64,000 bases of DNA. Source: Phytophthora colocasiae. Taxonomy: Eukaryota; Oomycota; Peronosporomycetes; Peronosporales; Peronosporaceae. This document shows positions 37,121-45,583 of the stretch, piece after piece (position 1 is the stretch's first letter; every line of letters begins with the position of its first letter). The notes beneath the pieces are model-generated. The model searched no databases and had not been told where the DNA came from. It saw only the letters and a list, made by a program, of their open reading frames with translations. The translations under genes and the position numbers were made by a program. The stretch is taken from positions 1,798,001 to 1,862,000 of the forward strand of contig JAGKQI010000098.1 of NCBI GenBank assembly GCA_018806915.1, written 5' to 3'.

Positions 37121-37722
37121 TCAGAAGGACATATCCTTGTGTGCCTTGATGTCCTCTTCACTGTATACCAAGCTTTCACGCAGGCCTGCAATTGCAGTGA
37201 TAACCTTGAACTTGGCGCGAATGCGAAGTAGCTCCTGTACCATATCCTCGTCCACTAGGTTCTGTTCAATCCAACAATAAGATTCCACACAATATCTTTA
37301 CTATATTGCACATACCTTGAGTTCAAATGCCTCAAGAAGTGCACCAAAGGACGCCACTGACTTGGCCGCTCGAGACCTGTACCATGCTGTTAGCTATCAA
37401 TACGATCGACCCAAACTGAATCATAACCGTACGGGAGTTTGCTCTTAAGCTCCTCACTCTGCAGCATATAGTTCCACACCAAGTGGCAACCCTGGTAAAA
37501 GCCCAGTTCACTTCCGATTTCCGCGCCCTTCATGATGCTGCAGACAAGTAGCAAGTTAGTTTGCAAGCCGTCGTAGCCGACATCATAGCAGCACACGCAC
37601 CCGAGCTCACGACCTTCCTCGATGCCCAACTCACGTCCACGTTCCATGCCCAAGGCCTCACCCTGCGCGATGAGCGTCTCCTCGTAGCCAGAGATGGCAT
37701 CGAATGCATCCGCGATGTCCAT
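37121..37722 (-). CDS. LTO1: LTO1 (ORAOV1), Fe-S adaptor for ABCE1
   Basis: Four exons in phase: 37722-37601, 37537-37428, 37386-37316, 37261-37121; 147 aa. It shows the deca-GX3 repeat of the Yae1/LTO1 family: GYEETLIAQGEALGMERGRELGIEEGRELGIMKGAEIGSELGFYQG is read across exons 1 and 2 with glycines every fourth residue. LTO1 with YAE1 recruits the CIA machinery to insert Fe-S clusters into ABCE1/Rli1, needed for ribosome recycling. The C-terminal helices (SRAAKSVASFGALLEAFEL ... IRAKFKVITAIAGL) match the family's length. The second intron is only 41 bp. The usual C-terminal Trp signal is not obvious; the protein ends KDMSF. Confidence 0.85.
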
Positions 37723-38050
37723 CACGATACAAATCCCGAGTCAAATGCTGACTTGGCATTTGTATGGAGCTTTTAGATGGCTGGCTGGTGCTCTATCTTA
37801 CACAGTCGCAGTACATGTATGATGGGCATGTTGAACCCTGCACCGGACCAGAACCAGCGGTGTCATGGGTGCATTTTCCTTGGCGTTGACCACGTGTCTA
37901 CTTGGCTGTATGGATGCAGATGCAGTAGCTATGGTAGTCGAGGTGGTTGCTTCAAAAGCGGCAAGCTGGCAATATATTATGGTAATTTAGAGTACAGGCG
38001 TCGAGCGTGCAGCGAACGATGTCAAACTAGACTTTGGGGAAGAAGCTTTC
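37723..38050. other. Intergenic, no gene seen
   Basis: About 330 bp between LTO1 (5' end) and the CCT protein (3' end). I see no gene or repeat; it must hold the LTO1 promoter. Confidence 0.5.
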
Positions 38051-38680
38051 CTACTGCTGCTGCTTTTGCTGCGCCTCAACCGCAGCGGCCGTGAGTGGTT
38101 GCACAGTCTTGACGAAGCGGCCTTTGACGCGAGGTCGCGCGTTAGCCAGCGTCTTGCGCACGCCGTAGCGGACTTTGTGCTGGGACAATCTGCGAGCGCG
38201 CTTTGCCATGTACTTCTGGAGAAGAACGCGACGAGCCGCGGGCGTGTAGATGCCGATCATCTTGACGGGTTCCGTGATGTAGTCCAGACGCAGCGGCGTC
38301 ATATCACGAGGCGGGTTGTGCACGCTCGTGGGGCTTTCCTCGTCCACGCGCTTTTGCTTCTTGGGCAGTAGCGCAGGAGACGCGCTTTCAAACTCCGAGT
38401 CCTCGGAACTGGGTGTCGTGTAGCCATCCGAAACGGTATCCATGGTTCGCGGCTCGACCTTCTGCCACTCCATGACGACGCTCAGGAAAAGCTCTTGCGA
38501 ACTCAGGCGCGCGCGTGACAGGGGGCGCGGGGCTTCGATCCGTGGCAGCTGGTGCATCTTGTCCACCACGTCGCCCAACAGCCAGTAGCGGTCGTCGCTG
38601 TTCGGGCGGCGCAGTACGGGCAGCATAGGCGGGGGCGTCTCCACCTCGCGGCTTCTCTTCCTGGACAGCAGCATGTTCAT
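38051..38680 (-). CDS. CCT-motif nuclear protein
   Basis: A 209-aa protein with a C-terminal CCT motif (AARRVLLQKYMAKRARRLSQ ... RKTLANARPRVKGRFVK at about residues 147-190). CCT motifs occur in plant CONSTANS, CO-like and TOC1 proteins, where they bind DNA with NF-Y subunits and carry the NLS. No B-box or response-regulator domain is present. The N terminus has an Arg/Lys patch (SRKRSREVE) and a Ser/Glu-rich acidic middle. The tail is Gln-rich. A paralog with the same IGIYTPAAR/IGAYSPAAR lead-in is at 53712. ATG 38680 is first of two (MNM). A transcriptional role is inference. Confidence 0.85.
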   Translation of the reverse strand: MNMLLSRKRSREVETPPPMLPVLRRPNSDDRYWLLGDVVDKMHQLPRIEAPRPLSRARLSSQELFLSVVMEWQKVEPRTMDTVSDGYTTPSSEDSEFESASPALLPKKQKRVDEESPTSVHNPPRDMTPLRLDYITEPVKMIGIYTPAARRVLLQKYMAKRARRLSQHKVRYGVRKTLANARPRVKGRFVKTVQPLTAAAVEAQQKQQQ

Positions 38681-39938
38681 CTCCGTTTAGGTGTGGGGAG
38701 CACTTGGTCGTTTCTCTGGAAAAGCGAGTGTGTGGCGCAGTGCTAAAAGCTTTTTGGCTCGGCGACGTTTCCGGGCGCCGGCCGGCCTTCAGTGCCCTAG
38801 ACACTGCACCGTGCTATAAACGCATTTTTATTTACACAGAAACGCTTTGCCTCCAACTATTTATATTTCCCTAAGTTTACTTGCAGTTTGTATGCTCAGT
38901 CCTGAAGACGATGTCCTCGCCGATTCCTCGGATTGACGACTGTGAGCAAACATGTACTGTAGAGCATAGCACTTCACGTAAGAGCTATGATAGTTTGAAG
39001 CCGAACATCGAGTGTTTCTCCAGGTGCACAGCAAGAAAGAAAAAATTTCACAGCATTTAGCGTAACCTTTTCGGATGTAATGATGTTTTTTACAGCATGC
39101 ATGCACAGTGTAACTCGAACATGCACCGAAACGCGCAGAACAATCTTCCGATGCAGCTAGCCTACGGCCATCAATCAAATACTTGTTGACAAGATCCTGC
39201 TATATTATACAAAATACTTATAGAGTATAAAGTATTGACGACTTAGTCCTTTTGACAAAGTCCGCATTCGACTTGATTTTTGTATACCACAGCGCGCCGT
39301 TTGAGGATCCAATCGCAGTGCGTCCTGGCTCTGGCTTCATTTCGACGCTCTGTGACGACCACACGCTGGCTGCTTGGTGGCATTTCTTCTGCTTGGTGCG
39401 TTGCAGCCACCCGATGCAACGAATCTGCTCCACCACACGTGGCGCATCAAGATGCACAAGCCCGAGCCCGCACGCCATCCGCTTCGTATGCTAAAAGCAC
39501 TGGTGCTCGACGGATGATCCTCTCAACGATGGACGCGGCCGTCGGCATGGCGAATTGTACAATAATAGGCAGCAACTTACGATGCAAGTACAGGTACAGG
39601 ATTCGACAAAGAAGGATCTTCAGTATGACGAGATACTCCAGACCCACACACAGACCTGTTAGGCTCACCAATGAGCGACGACGTACAGCTCCTTGTGGCC
39701 GCGACTTGCCATGGGCTGCAGTGGCCACGACTTGCATATCTTCCTTTAATCCGCACGCGAGCTCAGCCGCACATAGGCGAAGATTTTTTTGCAAAAATTG
39801 ACAGCAGCATTGCTGCTTGCTTGCACAGCGCAAGATTCTGCAGCGTCATGCACCGCTATAGAAGCGCGGGGCAGTGTCTCCGCATAGAACCCCCGCTGAG
39901 CCAGATGTCGCTGAAAGCTCGCCCTACTGGTTCGTGAC

Positions 39939-40176
39939 GTCCTCATTCAGCCGCTCCGACTCGGAGTCCGAGGTGGACGTTTCCGTGGCAATGCAGCGAT
40001 AGATGTGGGGTGGCGTGCGTGTCGAGAATGAAGTGACACGAACCAGCCGGGCTGTTCACGTCATGTCTGGCCGCTTGGCATGCATAGCGCGGGCAGTGAA
40101 GCTCTCGAACGAGCCACAGATCATGACGAAACTCGTGCACCAATTCTACACTGTACGGCGCTCTTCTGTCATCATG
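39939..40176 (-). pseudogene. Unidentified pseudogene fragment
   Basis: From ATG ATG at 40176 a minus-strand frame reads MMTEERRTV, a TAG, NWCTSFVMICGSFESFTARA, MHAKRPDMT, a TGA, then TARLVRVTSFSTRTPPHIYR ... SDSESERLNEDVTNQ and a TAG near 39939. Apart from two stops it has protein-like composition with a Ser/Asp/Glu-rich tail. I do not recognise the family. Confidence 0.3.
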
Positions 40177-40205
40177 GTGTGAACTACCGAACTGGTAGAT
40201 GGAGC

Positions 40206-40288
40206 TGGAATTTCATCGACAATGGTTCAATTCGCTAGTGTACCATGGAATTTCATCGACAATGGTTCAATTCGCTAGTGTACCATGG
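40206..40288. repeat. 40-bp tandem duplication
   Basis: The 40-bp unit beginning TGGAATTTCATCGACAATGG and ending TGTACCA is present twice in perfect direct repeat, followed by another TGG. It lies in the gene-poor stretch downstream of the BED/dehydroquinase-like gene. Confidence 0.9.
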
Positions 40289-40522
40289 CAGCGACAGTCA
40301 AGTTAGCAGGTTTGACAGTGTGATCTTCGCGTTGATGATGCTCAGCTAAAGGCACTGTTGCTCAGTCTGTAGTACACGGTGTACCGTACACTGCACGGTA
40401 CTGAGCGACAACCTTCGAGGCACATGTCCATGACCGCCCAATAGAGATTGTATTCGATCGCGTGGCAGCATGAGTCATGCATGCTGCATGGCGCGGTACA
40501 GACTCCATTATGTAGTTCCATT

Positions 40523-41604
40523 CTAAGATTTAGCTTTGAGATTTTTAGCTGCTGCGAGCGCCAAAGTGAACGAGAGCTGCCCAAAGCCTACAGAGGTGAA
40601 CCAAAGTAGTAAAGTTTCATGACACCAACCCAGTCATCAGCAACAACACTAACCTGTCAACACGCCGACAATTGTAGACGGGAGGTTACCGTGATTTATC
40701 CCTACAGGGCTCACGATGATAACACGGTTATTGATAAGTTCCAAAGCACGCACAATGGTCGGCGAGTCCGAGAGGCGTCCTGGTAATTCCAAGCAACAAG
40801 GGTGACATCCCATTTAGTCATTTCAAGTAGGACTGAACGTACCAACCCAGCACAGCACGATGATCTCGTTCTCTTTGGCATTGAGCAACCAGTCGAGAAT
40901 GGTCCCCTCGTGGTTGGACTCGTGGGTGACAAGCGATATCTCTTCCTCCACCGCCAAGCTTTGTACCTCACGCAACAAGTCTGCCTTGGTAATATTACCA
41001 CTACATTCACATTTGCACAGAGTTATAGGTAAACTTCCTGCACTTATCCGCTAGAAATGTGTAAAGCTGCGTACCCCGTCCAAGTGCTTCGCACGAAACT
41101 ACAAGGCCCGTGAATCAGCAGAATTTCAGTCATTTCGTCAGAATTTTGCCGCAATAATGCTGTCGTTTCCGCTCCAATAGACCCTGAAGCAGCATCAGTT
41201 GTTGGCTCATCAATTCTGAGTAAACTGTTTTCGATACGTGGAGGCGAAGATATAGCAATATCAGTACTTGGTATATCGTTGTCTCCAGTAACACTACTAT
41301 TGGGTGACATGGGACTGTTAGGAGTCGATTTAGACGCAGGTCTGAGTGCAGGGGTTGCAGGCGGCTCCGATATTACTTGTGGCGTATTCAAAGACATTCG
41401 GGCATACGGTTTGCAATCGTAACTGGAGAAAGAGAGGCGATATTCAGACGGTAAACTGTTGCAACCACGCATGTGCTGGCGCCAGCGATCCTTGCTTCTG
41501 GAAGTGAAGAGCTTGCTGCAGTGACGGCATCGGGTCGTGCGCGTTTTGCCTTTGCCGTCGTGCTCAACGTGCTCGTCGATGGAGTTCACGACGTTCGAAC
41601 TCAT
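40523..41604 (-). CDS. BED-like finger fused to dehydroquinase-II-like domain
   Basis: Four exons in phase: 41604-41075, 41000-40843, 40779-40654, 40587-40523; 292 aa. Residues about 22-50 form a BED-like finger (TRCRHCSKLFTSRSKDRWRQ then HMRGC; C-x2-C ... H-x3-C). A Ser/Pro-rich linker follows. The second half resembles type II 3-dehydroquinase: ILLIHGPCSFVRSTW (for the NGPNLN strand), ESNHEGTILDWLLNA (the conserved SNHEG helix), then RVIIVSPVGINHGNLPSTIV (for the VEVHLSN strand) and a final GFGQLSFTLAL. The catalytic Arg and Tyr of the N-terminal lid (GxREPxxYG) are not seen, so shikimate-pathway activity is unlikely. Exons 2 and 3 have the same lengths (158 and 126 bp) as the next gene, proving tandem duplication. 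The fold assignment is by pattern. Confidence 0.7.
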
Positions 41605-41820
41605 AGCTGTAAACCCCAATGGAAGTTCTTGTTCTATACAAAGAACTAGTCAAGTGTAAACTTTGTGTGTGCCACCCCATTTGTTACACCAAGCAAGCAC
41701 CGGTATGCTCTGAACCGATAAACCTTATTGTACCGGTAAGGTATTTTTTTTACCGGCGAGCTCCGTAGTATAATACTGGGATAGAAGCAGAACTGTGTTA
41801 TGATGCACATTAGCCATCCT

Positions 41821-43088
41821 CTACACGTTGTTTCTTGGCAGTTCTGGACACTTGCTCCGAATGTGACCCTGCTTCCCACACAAAAAGCAAGTGGGAATTC
41901 TTCTCTTGGAGGCAGCTGTCGGTACTTTTACCTTTTTCATAGATGACTTCGAAGTTGCTCTTTGCGCTCCAGGGCTCAAAAGATTGGCAGCAGCATTTAA
42001 TGCAAGAGACATCGATTGGTTCCAGAAGCCTACAGGATAAAAGAATCACGTTAGCTCGCTTTGAAATCGTCGAACGATTGTTTGGGTGACAAATTACCTG
42101 ACAGTACGCCCACAACATTCGACGGTAAAGGTCCATGCTCGACATTGCTTAGGCTCACAATGATGACGCGTGCTTGAGCGAGTTCCAGCGCATGAACGAT
42201 GAATGGCGACTTGCTCAAACTAACTGAAAAGCACAACAAGAACAGCATGAGAATCGATATCACCACTTTGAATAAATAAAAAAACTTACTGTTCCAACAT
42301 AAGACGACCACTTGGTCCTTTCGAGCTTCAAGTAGCATCTGTAGAATGATTTTCTCTGAAAAATATTCACGGTCCTTGACCACGATACCCAGTTCGGCAG
42401 CTTCTGTCTGAATCTGTTCATGTAGCTCTTGTTGCTTCACGTCTCCTCTGCACAAAGCAAGTAGTTTAGTGTCAATTAAATGTCTCGTCACTCAAAATGA
42501 ACCGACGTACCCCATCCAAGCTCCACGAACAAAGGTGAATGTTCCCTGTACCAGCAGCACGTCCACTCGAGTGTTACTACTCGACAATCCTTTACTTGAA
42601 ATCTCCTTCTTCATCTTCTTCGGCTTCAAAACAGCTTCAGCAGGTCTCGATGGCAAGAATTGCTCCGTTTGTACGGTAGCAGATACCGTGTTTACTTCTG
42701 CCTTGCTAGTTTCTTGAAACTCGGGTCCTTTGTTAAAGCTTGCCACAGCCTCTTCTACACTTGACAACGATGTATCTCCACCATATTCAGCCACGTCTTC
42801 TCCAAAGACCCTCGACATTTCATCGTGTAAAAGGTCAATGTCATGCTGCGCTTCTGCTTGCTGCAATGCTGCTGCATGCTTAGCGTCGTCCAGGGAGAGC
42901 TTTTCGGTGGTCGAAACCGGCGATTTGATTACGTTCAGATCGATCTCGAACGGGTTGGAAGGAGGTTTCCCCGTTGAGGAGGAGAAACAACGCCATACAC
43001 GAGGCTGTACTAGCAATGAATACGCTGGGAAGGCGGAGCGACGGCCACCAGCGCCCGACAGAGCCAGCACGAGCCGTACCGACCTCAT
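41821..43088 (-). CDS. Dehydroquinase-II-like protein with CCHC knuckle
   Basis: Four exons in phase: 43088-42511, 42447-42290, 42223-42098, 42029-41821; 356 aa. The N terminus is Arg/Ser/Leu-rich without acids (MRSVRLVLALSGAGGRRS), like a mitochondrial presequence. A Glu/Ala-rich middle leads to the dehydroquinase-II-like core: VLLVQGTFTFVRGAWMG, AAELGIVVKDREYFSEKIIL, VVVLCWN, LSKSPFIVHALELAQARVII and SLSNVEHGPLPSNVVGVLSG. The SNHEG segment of its paralog is changed (DREYFSE), so it is further from an enzyme. It ends with a CCHC zinc knuckle (CFLCGKQGHIRSKC), a nucleic-acid-binding unit found in gag and Mutator-type proteins. Start codons of this gene and the tandem SDR are only 68 bp apart, a shared promoter. 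Function unknown. Confidence 0.7.
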
Positions 43089-43116
43089 GCTTGACTATTT
43101 GATACGCTTCAATTTG

Positions 43117-43132
43117 TACCGATATACCGATA
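43117..43132. promoter_or_regulatory. Conserved TACCGATATACCGATA motif, SDR-1 promoter
   Basis: A 16-bp motif made of two TACCG half-sites lies 25 bp before ATG 43157 in the 68-bp divergent spacer. A close match (TACCGGTATACCGCTA) precedes the second SDR at 44374-44389. Conservation between paralog promoters suggests a regulator's site or recent duplication. Confidence 0.4.
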
Positions 43133-43156
43133 ATCTACCTCCACCATTTGTGTACG

Positions 43157-44311
43157 ATGGCGTTGAGTGGCAAGGTGGTTGTGGTTACTGGTGCTTCCGG
43201 AGGCATCGGCGCAGGTAGATGAAGGCTTTTGGTGTTATGTGGGTATAGTGTTATTCATGTTAGACGGTCATTTGCAGCTATTGCGCTGGAGTTAGCGAAA
43301 GCGGGTGCTAAGGTGGCGATTGGAGCTCGTCGACTAGAGGCACTGGAGGAGGTCAAGACTGATATCGAAGAGAAGACCAGAGTCAAGGGGAATGTTCGAG
43401 TCGTTCAAACCGACGTTACAATACGTGAACAGGTGAGTAGGTCGTTCGATAAGGAAAAAAAACTGACTGGGATCGATTGAATAGATGCAGAACCTTGTGA
43501 ATAAGGCTGAGGACGCCTTCGGACCGGTGGATATCCTAGTCAACAACGGTGAGCAGAGATATAATTTACATGCAGGCAATTTTCATAGTTCTTGAGTGCT
43601 GACCTTTGTTTGCATTGATTTGTGTAGCTGGTGTGATGCATGTTCAACTCATGAAGAATGTGGATCAAGATAGTTGGGATCGGGTGAGAGTTGGTTTACG
43701 TTCCAATGAGTTCGTCGAGTAGTTCTTGTGACTGAGATCATTGGCGGTGCAGATGATTGACATTAACTGCAAAGGCACGTTGAACGGAGTTGCTGCGGTT
43801 CTGCCAAAGATGCTTGCTCGCAAGAGTGGTCATATCGTCAACATTTCCTCGGATGCTGGACGTAAGGTCTTTGCTGGACTGGGCGTTTACTCAGCGTCCA
43901 AACTGTTTATTGAAGGCATCTCAGAGGCGCTACGTCTTGAGAACATTGGTAGTGGTTTGCGCGTGACTTCTATCCAGGCAAGTCATTTTTTGAGCAATGG
44001 TTAGTATGAGTATCTAACGTTTTTGTTGTTGTAGCCTGGGGATGTCACAACGCTCCTGGTGGATCACGCGAACGCTGTTAGCGGCATCGACGATGAAGCC
44101 GCCAAGTTATTCGACGACGAGCCAGGTAGGATGATATCTATCTACGTGTAATTGAAAAGAAAAAAAAAAGCTAACGCTCACACTACAACCTGCAGAGTGC
44201 GAAGAGCTTCAGCCTGAAGATGTCGGTCGTGCCGTACTATATGCTGTCACCCAACCACCCCAAGTGGCCGTGAACGAAGTTCTGGTGCAACCGCGTGACA
44301 GATCCGTTTAA
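43157..44311 (+). CDS. Classical SDR oxidoreductase, tandem copy 1
   Basis: Seven exons in phase: 43157-43214, 43278-43432, 43485-43548, 43628-43683, 43753-43977, 44035-44125, 44196-44311; 254 aa. It is a YdfG/serine-3-dehydrogenase-like SDR with all key residues: VTGASGGIGA, the Arg-rich NADP-type turn GARRLE, NNAG read across exons 3-4 (VNN-GAG type), Ser in VNISSDAG and catalytic YSASK. It should be an active NADP-dependent dehydrogenase or reductase acting on hydroxy acids or small carbonyls; the substrate is unknown. The fifth intron begins with GC (CCAG|GCAAGT), a GC-AG intron. The second intron (43433-43484) is missing from copy 2. The conserved promoter motif lies 25 bp upstream. Confidence 0.88.
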
Positions 44312-44373
44312 AAACATATCGTTCTCCTTTTTGGGTTGGTCGTTCTCCTTTTTAATGATTTCAACCTATATCG

Positions 44374-44389
44374 TACCGGTATACCGCTA
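44374..44389 (+). promoter_or_regulatory. TACCGGTATACCGCTA motif, SDR-2 promoter
   Basis: Matches the motif of the first SDR at 14 of 16 positions and lies 36 bp before ATG 44425. Confidence 0.4.
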
Positions 44390-44424
44390 TATTTATCCTC
44401 CCCAAAGCGAAATAAAAACTCGAC

Positions 44425-45568
44425 ATGAGCAACACGCAATTAAGCGGCAAGGTGGCGGTGATCACAGGCGCTTCAGGCGGCATCGGCGCTGGTGCGATGT
44501 TTCCCTCCTTACAGATACATGTCTTTGCTACCTCTTCTTAAATTCTCTTCCTGTAATTCTCTGTAGCCATCGCGCTAGAGCTTGCAACAGCAGGTGCGAA
44601 AGTGGCACTGGGTGCTCGACGACTCGAAGCGCTGGAGACGGTGAAGACGAGCATTGAGGGGAAAATCGGGTCCAGCGACAACGTTCTCATCGTGCAGACA
44701 GATGTGACCAAGCGCGAGGACCTACAAAACCTCGTGAACAAAGCGGAACAAACTTTCGGTGCTGTCGACATCCTCGTGAACAATGGTAAAGTTGCCTTCC
44801 AGTACATTAAAACTGTTACTACAGTGGCTGATACTTCTGGATATGATGCAGCTGGAGTGATGCCCTTTGAGCTTATGAAGAACGTGAACCAGGACAGTTG
44901 GGACCGGGTAAAGTGAACTGATGAGTTGGTGCAACTTATAATACAACTGATACGCTTGCTTTGTTTTTTTTTTTTTTTTCAGACGATCGACATTAACTGC
45001 AAAGGGACACTCAATGGTGTAGCTGCAGTGCTGCCTAAGATGCTGGCTCGTAAGAGTGGCCACATTGTGAACATCTCTTCGGACGCTGGACGCAAGGTTT
45101 TCCCTGGTTTAGGAGTGTATTCGGCTTCCAAAATGTTCGTCGAGGGCATTTCGCAAGCGCTGCGCCTCGAAAATGTCGGCAGTGGGCTCCGTGTGACTTC
45201 TATCCAGGTGAATTGTCATGTTGACAAGGGGATTGGAGATGAAACAGACTGACAAGTGGTTGCTGTTATAATTGCAGCCTGGGAACGTTGCTACGGACCT
45301 GGTGAAGCACGCGAATGCTGCTAGTGGCGTGGATGAAGAGGCTATGAAGCTTTACGGAGGTCCATCCGGTGAGTTTCTGTGTCGCAATCTTCGATCTTTA
45401 TTTACTGCGCGATCTCTAATGCTTATATTCATTGCCGCTGAATATTCTACAGAGTGCGATGTCCTCAAACCGGAAGATATCGGTCGAGCCGTGCTGTACG
45501 CTGTCACGCAACCGTCGTACGTGGCCGTGAACGAGATCCTGGTTGAGCCGCGAGACGAGCCCATTTAA
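44425..45568 (+). CDS. Classical SDR oxidoreductase, tandem copy 2
   Basis: Six exons in phase: 44425-44491, 44567-44785, 44852-44907, 44983-45207, 45278-45368, 45453-45568; 257 aa. A close paralog of the preceding gene: VITGASGGIGA, GARRLEALETVK, ILVNNG, INCKGTLNGVAAVLPKM, NISSDAGRKVF and YSASK are all intact. Exons of 56, 225, 91 and 116 bp are identical in length to the homologous exons of copy 1; the intron after the DVTKRE codons of copy 1 is absent here, and the intron after IQ has a normal GT donor. Expected to be an active NADP-dependent oxidoreductase. The stop lies 15 bp from the convergent FYVE gene's stop. Confidence 0.9.
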
Positions 45569-45583
45569 AGAACTCTCGATGTT

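Larger units (their letters stand above)
38681..40522. other. Long gene-poor stretch
   Basis: About 1.84 kb without a supportable intact gene. It contains a decayed coding stretch (39939-40176) and a 40-bp tandem duplication (40206-40288). Between 39218 and 39833 minus-strand frames are open but of odd composition and with no motif; I do not call them. Confidence 0.5.

Noticed and set aside
39218..39833. Minus-strand open frames in the gene-poor stretch
   Set aside because: No domain, Cys/Leu/Arg-heavy composition and overlapping plus-strand frames of equal length.
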